From IMG/VR virus record IMGVR_UViG_3300010370_000146, positions 1 through 31,883 of that record: a DNA stretch of 31,883 nt. One strand, written 5' to 3'. The translations under genes were made by a program, and so were the position numbers. This DNA comes from a virus. Shown here piece by piece: positions 1-8,090 of the stretch. The stretch's first letter is position 1. Every line of letters begins with the position of its first letter. The notes beneath the pieces are model-generated. The model did not search any database. It was not told the DNA's origin and worked only from the letters and a program-made list of their open reading frames with translations.

Positions 1-167
1 CCATTCCGGCCTCGGGGCTGTGGAAAACCGACCCGCCGGGGGCACCGGGGTGCCCGCTCGGCCGGGGGCTGTGGACAACTTGCGTCGTCCCACCTCGCCC
101 GACGATGACGCACGGTAGCAGGGGTATGCACGCGAGATGGTGCAGATGGGCAGGTCAGGGCGGCGAT
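1..167. other. Left-end noncoding region
   Basis: No convincing gene lies here; the nearest gene ends at 168. The stretch contains two direct copies of GGGGCTGTGGA, each forming a DnaA-box-like element on the minus strand: TTTTCCACA at 19-27 and TTGTCCACA at 70-78. The second matches the actinobacterial DnaA-box form. A short inverted repeat lies between them at 40-55. The region follows the last gene of the leftward early operon, so it may hold its terminator, an origin-related site or the cohesive-end side of the genome. The function is inferred. Confidence 0.5.
40..55 (-). terminator. Possible terminator hairpin after the early operon
   Basis: GGGCACC and GGTGCCC are perfect inverted copies separated by two bases. 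Read on the minus strand the hairpin is followed about ten bases later by TTTT. It lies 110 bases past the last leftward gene. The stem is short and the T tract is not immediate, so this is only a candidate. Confidence 0.3.
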
Positions 168-635
168 TCATGCTGCGGTACTCGGTACGCGGGTCTGCCA
201 GCGGTAGGCGCGCAGGTAGCACGAGTCGCACATGCCTTGCCTCGAGGGCCTGCCGTCGGGAACGTTGCGACAGCCGGGGTCGCCCCACTCGAGGTGACCG
301 TCGAGTCCTGCGCCACCGGAGCACCTCGGGCTGGTGCCGGGGGTGGGGGCAAGGCTGTCGACGATGGTGAGTGCGTCGCCCAGCATGACGGCGACGTCTG
401 CAAGGATGCGGCCGAGGTTGGTGACGGCAGCAGGGGTGCCGATGCCGGTGCGTGCGGCGACGGCGTTGCCGACCGGGTCTGGCACCCCTGGCGCTCGACC
501 ACTCCCTGTGGTGCCTCGGCTGTAGCCGTCGGGGGTGATGGCGGCAGCGTGGGCGAGGGCGGCGGGCAGTCGGCGGCGCAGCTCGGCGGCGATGGTGGTG
601 ATCGCCTGGGCTTGTGCGTTGATGCGTCGGGTCAT
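168..635 (-). CDS. Hypothetical protein with C-terminal Cys cluster
   Basis: This 155-residue protein is the last gene of the leftward early operon, nine bases after the primase-helicase gene. Its N-terminal half is alanine-rich and predicted helical. The C-terminal third holds a Cys-rich stretch: CSGG near residue 107, then GCRN, then a CDSC pair in MCDSCYLRAYR. The spacing suggests a small zinc-binding fold of the sort common in actinophage accessory proteins. No family is recognised. A GGAGAA sequence lies just before the ATG. Codon use matches the neighbours, and the opposite-strand reading frames across this stretch look like GC-driven shadows. Confidence 0.7.
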   Translation of the reverse strand: MTRRINAQAQAITTIAAELRRRLPAALAHAAAITPDGYSRGTTGSGRAPGVPDPVGNAVAARTGIGTPAAVTNLGRILADVAVMLGDALTIVDSLAPTPGTSPRCSGGAGLDGHLEWGDPGCRNVPDGRPSRQGMCDSCYLRAYRWQTRVPSTAA

Positions 636-643
636 GGGTTCTC

Positions 644-2902
644 CTAGTCGAAGTAGTCGTCGAGTCCGTCGGTGTTGAGCGCGCCCCGTTCGACCGGGGC
701 GCGCTCGATCTTGAATGTTTCGTCTGACCTGCTGCGTTGAGCGCGCCCCGCCCCACCCTCATAGGGGGTGGGGCGCGGTGGGGCGCGGTCAACTCCGCTC
801 TGCACCGCGCCCCGGGGCGCGGTCGGGGCGCGGTCGGGGCGCGGTCGATTGTCGAACGCTGGCAGGACCGGCGAGTCGTCGTCGACCATCCGGTAGGGGG
901 TGTCGCTGTAGTGCTTGAGTACGCCTCGACTGCCGGGCTCGACGAGCACGTAGCCTTCGTCAACGAGTGTTTGGATGGCGTCCCTGATGTGATCGGTCTT
1001 GCCACCGACAGCGTTCGTGATGGTTCGCCCGGACGCCCCGGGGCAGGTCTCGAGGAACCGGCTGATGGAGTCCATGAGCGACGTGTAGCGGGGTGTTTCG
1101 CCCTTGGCGAGGGCTGCCTGTATCTCGGTCAGGTGGAACCGGAACCCGAGACCGGTGGCGCCGACGGGGGTGATGTCAACCTCGCAGGCGGTTGAGCCCT
1201 TGGGCCGGTTCCCGAGCCGATCCTTGGCGACGGTAAGGCGCATGCGGCCCGGCTTGCCCTGTGCGAAGGCTTGGGTCTGTGTCGCCCGGTAGGCGGCGCC
1301 GGTGACGGCTGCAGTCTTGCGCTGGCTGCCGATCGCCCCGATCGGCGCCTCAGGGTTCTTGGGGACGTGGTCGATCAGGATGACGGCGGGTCGGCTGGCC
1401 CAGCGGGCGATGTCCTTGGCGAGACGGAACCAAGCGGCGACCTCGGGGTCGACGTTGCCGTCGACACCGCCGGCGGCCATTGCCTCACCGGTGGAGTCGA
1501 TGATGACGCACCCGTAGGGATGGCCGGCGGCGTCGGCGAGGGCGAGGGTGGCGAGCACGCTGCCGAGCCCGGTGCCGGGATTGCGGTAGTCGACGAGGGC
1601 GAGCTGCGCAGGTCGCAGGCCCAGGTCGAGCAGGCGTGTGGCGATCCCGTCGGGGTTGTCCTCCCAGTCGACGATCATTGCCATCTCGCCCTGGTTCATG
1701 ACGTCGACGGCTGCGGCGAGGGCGAGCCAGCTCTTGCCGTCACCGGACTGCCCGAACAGCTGGTTGACGCGACCTCGATAGAACAGCGGTATCGAGTCCT
1801 CGACGGGCAGCACGGTCGGCTGTTCACGTTGACGTGCACCGCTGGCGATCTCGGCGGCGATCGGCACTAGGTCGACCCGATCCCAGTCGCCTGCAAGGTC
1901 GCCGTCGTCGGGCACGGTGATGACTGCTTTCGGCCCGCTGCTGCCGGGCGGGGTGAGGTTGATCTGCTCGAGGCGTGCGTGCCGTGCGCAGGCCGAGCGG
2001 TCGCCGTTGTGGCGTGTGGCGGCGATGTACCCGAACGCCGAGTAGGCGTACTGGCCGGCGCTGGTCGCCGCCTCGGGCCGCATGAGCGGGCTGAGGCTGG
2101 CGTCGGTGGAGAAGATCACGAACGGCCCGTCGGGTTCGTGGAGCACGGCGCTGGTGCCGTCGCGCACTTCCTTGCCGGGGCGTGTCCAGTGCGAGTCGTC
2201 GCCGCGCTGGTGGCTGAACTTCCAGCCGTCGCCGGCGAGGAGGCTGTGCCAGTCGGTGCGCCGGTTCACCCATTCGGCGATCGAGTCGTCGGGGTCGTCG
2301 AGGATGTTGCGCCGGTCGGGTGCCGGGCGTGGTTCGGGGCGGGGTTCGTCGACGAGCAGGCGCAGCAGCCAGGCGGGTGCGGCGGCAGGCTGCATCTCCC
2401 ACGGTGCACGGCCGGTCACCCACTGGTACGGGAGGCCGGTGCGGGGGTGGATGGTGGGGGCGACGACGATCTGACCGCCGTCACCCCGTATGTCGAGGCC
2501 GGCGCCGAGTCGGGTGTTGGCATTGTTGCGCACCTCGATCCCGGTGCCGTACACGAGGTGTCGCCCGCCTGAGCCGGTGCGGGCCTCGACGGTGATAGGC
2601 AGCGGCCCGTGCTCGGCCTCGAGGGCGGCGAGGCTGGCTGCGCCCTGCTTGCCGTCGGCGACGTCGACGTCGAGGGCGAACAGCCCCTGCCCCATTGCGA
2701 TGCCGATGCCGTGATCGCGGTACAGCTGCGTCCACCAGCTCGTGATGATCTCGGTGTCGGTGGTGGCGGCCTTCTGCCAGGCGGCGATGTTCGGGTGTTT
2801 GCCGCCCGGCTTGATCGGCACGACACGCAGCCCGCACGTCGCATACCGCAGCGCCCACTCGAGCAGGGTCGGCTGCGGCTCGGTGCTGTCAACTGGCATC
2901 AT
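644..2902 (-). CDS. Bifunctional primase-polymerase / RepA-like helicase
   Basis: This is the likely replication protein, priming DNA and unwinding it in the host cytoplasm. The N-terminus (about 12-185) matches the prim-pol (archaeo-eukaryotic primase) family: the DVDVADG acidic motif at 78-84, GSGGRHLVYG near 110-119 with the conserved His, and a GLDIRGDGG strand. The central domain (about 370-600) is RecA-like of the AAA_25/RepA type, with Walker A GQSGDGKS at 384-391 and a Walker B strand CVIIDS at 465-470. A winged-helix-like segment follows. The last 60 residues are low-complexity RAP/RGA repeats encoded by iteron-like DNA. At 752 residues it is typical for such fusions. The start is ATGATG: the first ATG overlaps the upstream stop by four bases, the second by one. 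Confidence 0.92.
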   Translation of the reverse strand: MMPVDSTEPQPTLLEWALRYATCGLRVVPIKPGGKHPNIAAWQKAATTDTEIITSWWTQLYRDHGIGIAMGQGLFALDVDVADGKQGAASLAALEAEHGPLPITVEARTGSGGRHLVYGTGIEVRNNANTRLGAGLDIRGDGGQIVVAPTIHPRTGLPYQWVTGRAPWEMQPAAAPAWLLRLLVDEPRPEPRPAPDRRNILDDPDDSIAEWVNRRTDWHSLLAGDGWKFSHQRGDDSHWTRPGKEVRDGTSAVLHEPDGPFVIFSTDASLSPLMRPEAATSAGQYAYSAFGYIAATRHNGDRSACARHARLEQINLTPPGSSGPKAVITVPDDGDLAGDWDRVDLVPIAAEIASGARQREQPTVLPVEDSIPLFYRGRVNQLFGQSGDGKSWLALAAAVDVMNQGEMAMIVDWEDNPDGIATRLLDLGLRPAQLALVDYRNPGTGLGSVLATLALADAAGHPYGCVIIDSTGEAMAAGGVDGNVDPEVAAWFRLAKDIARWASRPAVILIDHVPKNPEAPIGAIGSQRKTAAVTGAAYRATQTQAFAQGKPGRMRLTVAKDRLGNRPKGSTACEVDITPVGATGLGFRFHLTEIQAALAKGETPRYTSLMDSISRFLETCPGASGRTITNAVGGKTDHIRDAIQTLVDEGYVLVEPGSRGVLKHYSDTPYRMVDDDSPVLPAFDNRPRPDRAPTAPRGAVQSGVDRAPPRPTPYEGGAGRAQRSRSDETFKIERAPVERGALNTDGLDDYFD
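677..846. repeat. GC-rich iteron-like array in the 3' end of the primase-helicase gene
   Basis: GGGGCGCGGT occurs five times on the plus strand, at 770, 780, 814, 825 and 836. The last three are tandem 11-base units with a C between them. An inverted copy at 804-813 abuts the third copy, giving a perfect 20-base palindrome at 804-823. A separate perfect 12-base inverted repeat with a six-base loop lies at 677-688 and 695-706. The 10 to 11 base spacing resembles iterons bound by replication initiators, and origins are often placed inside initiator genes. Origin function is inferred. Confidence 0.55.
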
Positions 2903-3240
2903 GCGAGCCCCGAGATATCCACTTGGTTCAAGATCTCAGCGTCATATCCGAAGGTGTGCACCGGGTGTCTGTCGCACGAATACGCAGCAATGACCCAGTT
3001 GCCTCCGCTGATTCCCACCGGCCAGAGCCATTGCGCATTCGGCCGACATTGCTTGCACGTCGAAGCGATGGGCGCTACTTGTAGCGCAAGAGCAAGCAAG
3101 CGCATTGCCGACTCATCGCTCCTGTCTGTTCCTCGATAGAACTTGTTGAGCACGTTGGAGATGGCAAGACATAAGACCTGCCACTCTTCTGACGACGTGA
3201 CATCGCCAAGATCGTCGTGTCGTACCTGTCGTTCGCCCAT
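2899..3240 (-). CDS. Hypothetical protein, 113 residues
   Basis: The start ATG at 3240 overlaps the upstream stop in a TGATG junction, and the stop overlaps the primase-helicase start, so the gene is translationally coupled on both sides. The protein is soluble and mixed alpha/beta, with an acidic N-terminus and a CKQC pair near residue 64 and another Cys near residue 91. This could be a small metal site. GC content is visibly lower than in the flanking genes, which suggests recent acquisition. No family is recognised. Position between replication genes hints at a DNA-metabolism role, but nothing in the sequence proves it. Confidence 0.65.
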   Translation of the reverse strand: MGERQVRHDDLGDVTSSEEWQVLCLAISNVLNKFYRGTDRSDESAMRLLALALQVAPIASTCKQCRPNAQWLWPVGISGGNWVIAAYSCDRHPVHTFGYDAEILNQVDISGLA

Positions 3241-3527
3241 CACGCCCCCCTTCTCCACCAGCGTCGCTTGGGCTGGGCGATGAGTGTCCCGACGAGCTGC
3301 TCGAAGGTTTCGTCGACGGGGTCGGGCCCGCAGATGCCGCACACCTCGTCGATGTCGCAGTCGCATTCGACGGGTTCCCATTCACCGCACCAGTCGTCGC
3401 TGTCGGTGACCGGCCACAGGATGTCGTCGGTGCTCGGGCGCGGTCGTGGTGCGTGGCGGCGGCATTGCCCGTTGTCGTCGTCGAGCTCGGCCCAGTAGGC
3501 GCAGGTGTCACAGGACTGTTCGGTCAT
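3240..3527 (-). CDS. Small Cys-rich hypothetical protein
   Basis: The protein has 95 residues with an N-terminal CDTCAYW motif, a QCRRHAPRP segment and WCGEWEP. These three elements resemble a recurrent small phage and environmental family with four Cys that probably bind a metal. A second cluster, ECDCDIDEVCGICG, lies near residues 54-67, and the protein ends in basic KRRWWRRG. The ATG at 3527 is preceded by GGAACCG, a weak ribosome site. The downstream gene starts within the stop codon. The function is unknown; nucleic-acid or iron-sulfur binding are both possible. Confidence 0.7.
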   Translation of the reverse strand: MTEQSCDTCAYWAELDDDNGQCRRHAPRPRPSTDDILWPVTDSDDWCGEWEPVECDCDIDEVCGICGPDPVDETFEQLVGTLIAQPKRRWWRRGA

Positions 3528-3547
3528 CGGTTCCCCTTCCGGTAGGT

Positions 3548-3595
3548 GTGCCCGCCGCCGACCGGCTTCCCGATCGACGGTGCGGCGGCGGGCAC
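3548..3595 (-). terminator. Long hairpin between the SSB-like and Cys-rich genes
   Basis: GTGCCCGCCGCC at 3548-3559 and its perfect inverted copy at 3584-3595 enclose a 24-base loop in which ACCG and CGGT can extend the stem. It fills most of the 78-base gap between two leftward genes. No T tract follows on the minus strand, so it may be a non-canonical terminator or an mRNA-stabilising or attenuating structure. Confidence 0.45.
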
Positions 3596-3605
3596 GATCT
3601 GTTGC

Positions 3606-4058
3606 TCAGGCGAAGTCGTCGTCGAGGTCGACGGCGGGCTTGGCGGGGCGCTCGGCCTTGGCCCTGAACTGCTTGGGTGGGTTGCCCTTGCGGCCGTTCT
3701 TGAGCACGACAGGTTCACCGTCCTCGATGCGCTTGATGGTGAGCACCGGGCTGTCGGCCCAGCGCAGGCCTGCGGCCTTGACTGCGTCGTTCATGGCCTT
3801 GAACAGGCGTGACGCCTTGCCGGCGTAGATCGTGCGGGCGCCGTCGTCGCTGTCGTCGTCCCGATCGTCAGTGGCGAACGTCATCACGTACTCGAGCTTG
3901 GGGCTCCCGTCGTCCCATGTTTCGGGCTCGCCACTGACGTAGTTGGTTGCCTGGCGTTCGTCTGCGCTGACGAAGCGACCCTTGAAGGTGTCGCCCACGT
4001 TGGTGAAGGCGACCCACTTGCCGCGGGGCTTGCTTGCGCTGTCGAGGTCAATGGGCAT
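3606..4058 (-). CDS. Putative single-strand DNA-binding protein
   Basis: The 150-residue protein starts with a segment (about 12-70) rich in short beta-like stretches, including VGDTFKGRFVSADER, which fits an OB-type fold. It ends with a basic, Pro-rich linker and an acidic tail, DLDDDFA. A terminal acidic-aromatic tail is the hallmark of bacterial SSB and phage T7 gp2.5-like proteins, where it recruits replication partners. It sits between the RecB-like exonuclease and the primase-helicase, as such proteins often do. Sequence identity to classic SSB is not obvious, so the call is inferred from architecture and context. AGGAGA precedes the ATG. Confidence 0.5.
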   Translation of the reverse strand: MPIDLDSASKPRGKWVAFTNVGDTFKGRFVSADERQATNYVSGEPETWDDGSPKLEYVMTFATDDRDDDSDDGARTIYAGKASRLFKAMNDAVKAAGLRWADSPVLTIKRIEDGEPVVLKNGRKGNPPKQFRAKAERPAKPAVDLDDDFA

Positions 4059-4115
4059 GTCTGGTTCTCCTGTGTTGTCTGATGTGTGTGCTGTGTGCTG
4101 TGTATTGAGTGCCGC

Positions 4116-5723
4116 TCAGGCGGCGGTGTCGAGACGCAGGCGTGCGTGGCCGGTGTCGTCGAAGGTGACCGGCACCGGCTCGCCCTGTTGGGCGCGCTCG
4201 ACGATGCCGGTGAGTGCTTGTGCCTCGGTCTTGCTGAGGCTGGCGAACGCTGCGCCGAGGGCGGTCGCAGGGAACTGTGCGATGTCGCTGTCGAGTGCTG
4301 CGGCAACGACGAGGCGCAGGTAGTCCTCGTCGCCGTCGAGGTGTTCGTCGAGCCAGCGGGCGCAGGTCACCATGCAGCCGATGACGGCAGCCGAGCGTTC
4401 GGTGTGCTGTTTGTCGACGACGACTGCGCGCCCGTTCGCCTCGGCGTCACGCAACCAGCCCGACACGAGCTGGCGTACCGGTGTCTCGAGGGTCTGCACC
4501 GAGGTGCGCAGGCTGTCGGTCGCAGCCTTGGACAGTTTCCTGCCGTCGGCGGGGCGTCGCCAGTCGGGCCGTGCGACCGGTGCAGGCGCTGCCTGCTCGG
4601 GTGCCGGGGTGCGGGTGATGTCGGCGTCGGTGAACGGGAGTGCGAGGTCACGTTCGGCGTCGTCGCACAGGCGTGCGATCACGGCGAGCTCGGCGGCGGT
4701 GTGCTCGAGGGACTGCTTGAGGGTCGGCATGCCTGCCGGCCAGTGCAGTTTCAGCCAGTCACGGCCGCCGTCGGCGGCGCTGATGCGCCGGATGCGTTCG
4801 ACGAGGGTGTCCCTGCCCGGCGCCGCACCTTCACCGCCGTGTTGCGGTGTTGACGCCTGGGGCGCAGGTGCGGTGTCACGCACGGAAGGTGATGCGCTAG
4901 CCGGGGCAGGGACGAACGGTGTGGCGATGTCTTTGCGCTTGCGCCACTCGCGTGCCCACACCGAGTGCTGCAAGGCGACCCAGCCGGCGCGCAGGTCGAC
5001 GGTGTAGAGGTCGCAGCGGCCCTGCCCGACGGGCAGGTGGATGACGATGCCGAGGTCGGTGTCGACCTTGCTGTCGACGCACAGCGGTGAGCGCAGCCCG
5101 TCGTGGTAGCGGGTGCCTGCGGCGTAGATGGCGAGCTGCACGCTGATCGACCGCCACGAGTAGTCGAGGTTCTGGCCGGTCTTCAGATCTGCGATGACGA
5201 CACGCCCGTCGGGCAGGCGCCACAGGCGGTCGAGGGTGCCGCCGATCTGGTAGTCGTCGAGCACGACGAACTGTTCGACGGCGAGCACCTCGAACGGTTC
5301 GACGGTGCGCCGGTAGGCGTCGATGTCGGCCTTGAACTGTTCGGGTACGAACGCCGGTGCGTTGCCGAGGTCGTACTGTTCGGTGAGGCCGTGCAGGGCG
5401 GTGCCGAGGTTTGCTGCGCTCGAGGCGGCTGCGGCTTCCTTCGCTTGGTCGCACAGGGCTTGCACCGTGTTGCGCCGTTCGGCAGGTATGTCGCCGTTCG
5501 GGTCGAGGTTGCTGGCGACGAGGGCGAGGAGGTCAGGTCTGCGTGCGAGCCCGGCGGCGGTCATGCGTTGCGCCCACGCTGTCAGCGAGCCCTCGTCGTC
5601 AAGTGTTTTGGCGACGGTGGTGGCGCGTGTGTAGCCGACAGGCTTGCCGCCGTCGGGCGGGATGATGAGCGGGCGCCCCCAACGGTCACGCTGCGGTTCC
5701 CACGTCGAGTCGAGATTCGTCAT
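4116..5723 (-). CDS. RecB/Cas4-like PD-(D/E)XK exonuclease
   Basis: The protein has 535 residues. The first 290 carry the motifs of the PD-(D/E)XK nuclease superfamily in Cas4/RecB order: GTALHGLTE with His111, an acidic Glu150, GGTLDRL with Asp165, IADLKTG with Asp179 and Lys181, and the QLAIYA helix with Gln196. Such phage enzymes process double-stranded DNA ends for recombination or replication. The rest, after a Pro/Ala-rich linker at about 310-345, is helical and unrecognised, and may be a partner-binding domain. The ATG overlaps the methyltransferase stop in ATGA. The next gene, SSB-like, fits a recombination module. No RecT-type annealing protein is visible nearby. Confidence 0.82.
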   Translation of the reverse strand: MTNLDSTWEPQRDRWGRPLIIPPDGGKPVGYTRATTVAKTLDDEGSLTAWAQRMTAAGLARRPDLLALVASNLDPNGDIPAERRNTVQALCDQAKEAAAASSAANLGTALHGLTEQYDLGNAPAFVPEQFKADIDAYRRTVEPFEVLAVEQFVVLDDYQIGGTLDRLWRLPDGRVVIADLKTGQNLDYSWRSISVQLAIYAAGTRYHDGLRSPLCVDSKVDTDLGIVIHLPVGQGRCDLYTVDLRAGWVALQHSVWAREWRKRKDIATPFVPAPASASPSVRDTAPAPQASTPQHGGEGAAPGRDTLVERIRRISAADGGRDWLKLHWPAGMPTLKQSLEHTAAELAVIARLCDDAERDLALPFTDADITRTPAPEQAAPAPVARPDWRRPADGRKLSKAATDSLRTSVQTLETPVRQLVSGWLRDAEANGRAVVVDKQHTERSAAVIGCMVTCARWLDEHLDGDEDYLRLVVAAALDSDIAQFPATALGAAFASLSKTEAQALTGIVERAQQGEPVPVTFDDTGHARLRLDTAA

Positions 5724-7192
5724 GCTGCTGTTCCCCCTTCGCCGAACAGCGACAGCTGTACGGCCTGTTCCTGCGCCCACTGGAGGCGTCCTTCGATGAT
5801 CGGCAGATAGTCGGCGGTCATCTCGATGCCGATCGCTGCGAACCCTTCGAGCCGTGCGGCGACGAGGGTTGTGCCCGAACCTGCGAACGGGTCGAGCACG
5901 GTGCCGTTCGGAGGGGTGACGAGACGCACGAGCCAGCGCATCAGGTCGACCGGTTTCACCGTCGGGTGGAAGTTCGTTGTTGCTGCGCTGGTGCGCCCAT
6001 CGCGACGTTCCCAAGACCCGCCACTCGGCCTGTCGTCTCCGATGTCTCTTTTAGTGACCGGCAGCGCCCCGAGGCCCATGTCGCGCTCGCCACGATCCGG
6101 TTTCGGGCAGTAGAAGAACCGCCCCCACTCGGGATGCGCGTCGGCGATCGCTTCGTCAATCACGACGTTCGCAGGCCAGCGGCCCCCGCTGCGTTCAGCA
6201 CCATGAACCGTCTGGCCCGACGTGCTGCGTCCTGCATTGTCGTGTCCGAGGCACTTGCCAGCGTCGTCACGGTTGTCGCAACGAGTGCCGCCACCCTCGT
6301 TCCCCACCCGACACTCGTCGATGTTGAGCGCCCCGGTGCCGTGCTCGAGCACGTTCGCAGCGACCGTCCCCACGAGCGGCTTGCGGGCGACGACGATCGG
6401 CTCATGCGCCGGTTTGAGGGCGGTGCCCCACCCGTGCCACTGCTTGGCGGCGTCGGTAGCGGGTGCGGTGACGGTGACCTCAACGCTGCTGCTGTCGCCA
6501 CCGTAGACAGGCCCGGCGAACGCGTGACCGGCAGGCACTGACGCAATGCCGACCACTTCACGCTTGGCCCAGTTCTCGCCCGGTTGGCCCTTCTTGCCGT
6601 TCAAGTCCCACAACAGGCGGCGAATGTCTGCGGGTACGTCGTCGACGTTGACACCGAGCACGTCGAGCAATGTCGGCACCTGGTCGAGCGTCGGCACCGC
6701 CGGCTGGCTCTTGCTCGATGTCCAATGGCCGGCCATGCCGTTCGTCCCGAACGCGGCGTCGATGTCCTTGTTGGTGATGCCAGCAGCGTCACGGGCTGAC
6801 CGAACCCACGCGGTCACCTTGTAGATGTCGTTGAGGTCGTGGCGCTGCTTGTCGATTGCCTTTGACACGTCTAGCGACTTCGGGAACCCTGACCCGTACA
6901 GCCAGTTGATGCTGTCCCGGATCTCGAACCCGGCGTCCTCGATCGCGCACGCCATCCGGTGATAGGTGCGTGTCCCACCGAACGCCAACAGGTGCCCGCC
7001 GGGCTTCAGTGCCCGCAGGCACTCGTACCAAAGCATCACGTTGTACGCGATGCCCGAGGCATCCCACTGCTTGCCCATGAACCCGAGCTCGTAGGGCGGG
7101 TCGGTGACGATGCTGTCGACGCTGGCGTCGGGGATGATGGGCAGCACGTCGAGGCACGAGCCGTGGTGCAGGGTGAGCGGTGTCGCAGGCAT
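5720..7192 (-). CDS. Beta-class DNA methyltransferase (N4-cytosine or N6-adenine)
   Basis: This 490-residue enzyme has DPPY at 31-34 (motif IV, target-base amino group) and DPFAGSGTT at 434-442 (motif I, AdoMet binding). This IV-before-I order marks the beta class. Between them, about 140-230 contains a helical segment (VTAWVRSARDAAGITNKDID) that reads like an inserted helix-turn-helix, followed by a target-recognition region. The DPPY form fits N6-adenine or N4-cytosine modification, which the sequence cannot separate. No restriction partner is present, so protection from host restriction or regulation is likely. TGATG coupling to the WhiB-like gene upstream and ATGA coupling downstream show a polycistron. 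Confidence 0.9.
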   Translation of the reverse strand: MPATPLTLHHGSCLDVLPIIPDASVDSIVTDPPYELGFMGKQWDASGIAYNVMLWYECLRALKPGGHLLAFGGTRTYHRMACAIEDAGFEIRDSINWLYGSGFPKSLDVSKAIDKQRHDLNDIYKVTAWVRSARDAAGITNKDIDAAFGTNGMAGHWTSSKSQPAVPTLDQVPTLLDVLGVNVDDVPADIRRLLWDLNGKKGQPGENWAKREVVGIASVPAGHAFAGPVYGGDSSSVEVTVTAPATDAAKQWHGWGTALKPAHEPIVVARKPLVGTVAANVLEHGTGALNIDECRVGNEGGGTRCDNRDDAGKCLGHDNAGRSTSGQTVHGAERSGGRWPANVVIDEAIADAHPEWGRFFYCPKPDRGERDMGLGALPVTKRDIGDDRPSGGSWERRDGRTSAATTNFHPTVKPVDLMRWLVRLVTPPNGTVLDPFAGSGTTLVAARLEGFAAIGIEMTADYLPIIEGRLQWAQEQAVQLSLFGEGGTAA

Positions 7193-7641
7193 CACGCCAC
7201 CTGCCCTGTCCTGCGTCCCGAGACCGGGATGCCCATCTGTCTGCGTTGGTCGTGCCGCTCGAACTTCGTCATGCCGGCGACGACGTGCGCCGGGCACGGG
7301 TCGGCCTGATGACCGAGCACCCAGGTGCGGCACTGCTCGAGCACCGGGCACGCAGCACAGATCCGCTTGGCGACAAGCACCTCGGGCTTGCGCTCCACGT
7401 TGCGCCTGGCATGCCAGAAGTTCGGGATCTCCATCCGGTCGGCGAGGCCCCGGCAGGCGGCCTTGCGTACCCACTCGCCGACCGGTAGGCCGTCGACGCG
7501 CGGCAGGCGCAGCACGTCCTCGTCGATGTCAGGGTTGCGCCGGTAGCGGACGAACGTGTTGTAGTAGTCGCGCTCGGCCGCCGAGCAGTCGTCGCAGCGA
7601 CACTTGTGCTTGAGGTATGCCTGACGGGTGCCGTGTTTCAC
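7192..7641 (-). CDS. WhiB-like iron-sulfur regulator with N-terminal Cys module
   Basis: The WhiB family binds a 4Fe-4S cluster and partners with the primary sigma factor to redirect transcription; it is confined to actinobacteria and their phages. The four cluster ligands are visible as Cys63, Cys95, Cys98 and Cys104 (C...CAACPVLEQC). The usual GVWGG turn is replaced by HVVAGMTKFER at about 119-129, as in some phage members. The first 35 residues carry CRCDDC (Cys14, 16, 19) and basic residues, a separate module seen in small actinophage proteins and unusual in front of WhiB. The GTG at 7641 overlaps the RusA stop as GTGA; upstream in-frame codons would extend into that gene. Confidence 0.85.
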   Translation of the reverse strand: MKHGTRQAYLKHKCRCDDCSAAERDYYNTFVRYRRNPDIDEDVLRLPRVDGLPVGEWVRKAACRGLADRMEIPNFWHARRNVERKPEVLVAKRICAACPVLEQCRTWVLGHQADPCPAHVVAGMTKFERHDQRRQMGIPVSGRRTGQVA

Positions 7642-8090
7642 GACCAGTCCCCCGTGCACGGGCGCACCGCGATCTCGGCGCCGCACCAGGTGCCGCCGAC
7701 CTCGACCTTCTCGGCGGTGATGCGCACGATGCGGCTGTCGTCACGGATCAGCCCACCGGCGACGAGTGAGTCACCGACGGCGCGCACCAGTTTGTCGAGG
7801 TCGGGCTTGGTTGCCGCCCACGCCCAGCCGGTGCGGCGGGTGTCGGCGTTGCGCGAGCCGGGCATCGGCAGACGGAACGTGATCGACACCTCGAGCGGCC
7901 CGTCGAGCGGCCCGTCGTCGGGCACCATGTCGGCGGCAGCGTCGGCGACCAGCCCACGCCAGGTTGCGAACGCCTTGCGGCTGGTGCTGGTGCCTGCGGG
8001 GATCAGCGCCGGCTTGCCGCCACGGCTGACCGCCGTGTGCGACCCTTGCGGCATCGGCAGGCCCTCGACCTCGAACGTGATCTCGGTCAT
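7638..8090 (-). CDS. rusA: RusA-type Holliday junction resolvase
   Basis: RusA enzymes are small dimeric endonucleases that cut four-way DNA junctions during phage recombination and replication or before packaging. This 150-residue protein has the expected length. Its catalytic acidic residues are in KPDLDKLVRAVGDSL (Asp97, Asp99) and the following IRDDSRI (Asp117/118). The N-terminal strand EVEGLPMPQGSH also fits the family. The ATG at 8090 overlaps the stop of the previous gene (ATGA). It lies among the recombination and modification genes, consistent with a role in resolving intermediates made by the exonuclease/SSB module. Confidence 0.9.
   Translation of the reverse strand: MTEITFEVEGLPMPQGSHTAVSRGGKPALIPAGTSTSRKAFATWRGLVADAAADMVPDDGPLDGPLEVSITFRLPMPGSRNADTRRTGWAWAATKPDLDKLVRAVGDSLVAGGLIRDDSRIVRITAEKVEVGGTWCGAEIAVRPCTGDWS

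Noticed and set aside
1979-2572. Plus-strand frames in the primase-helicase region
   Set aside because: They are complements of a gene with clear prim-pol and Walker motifs.
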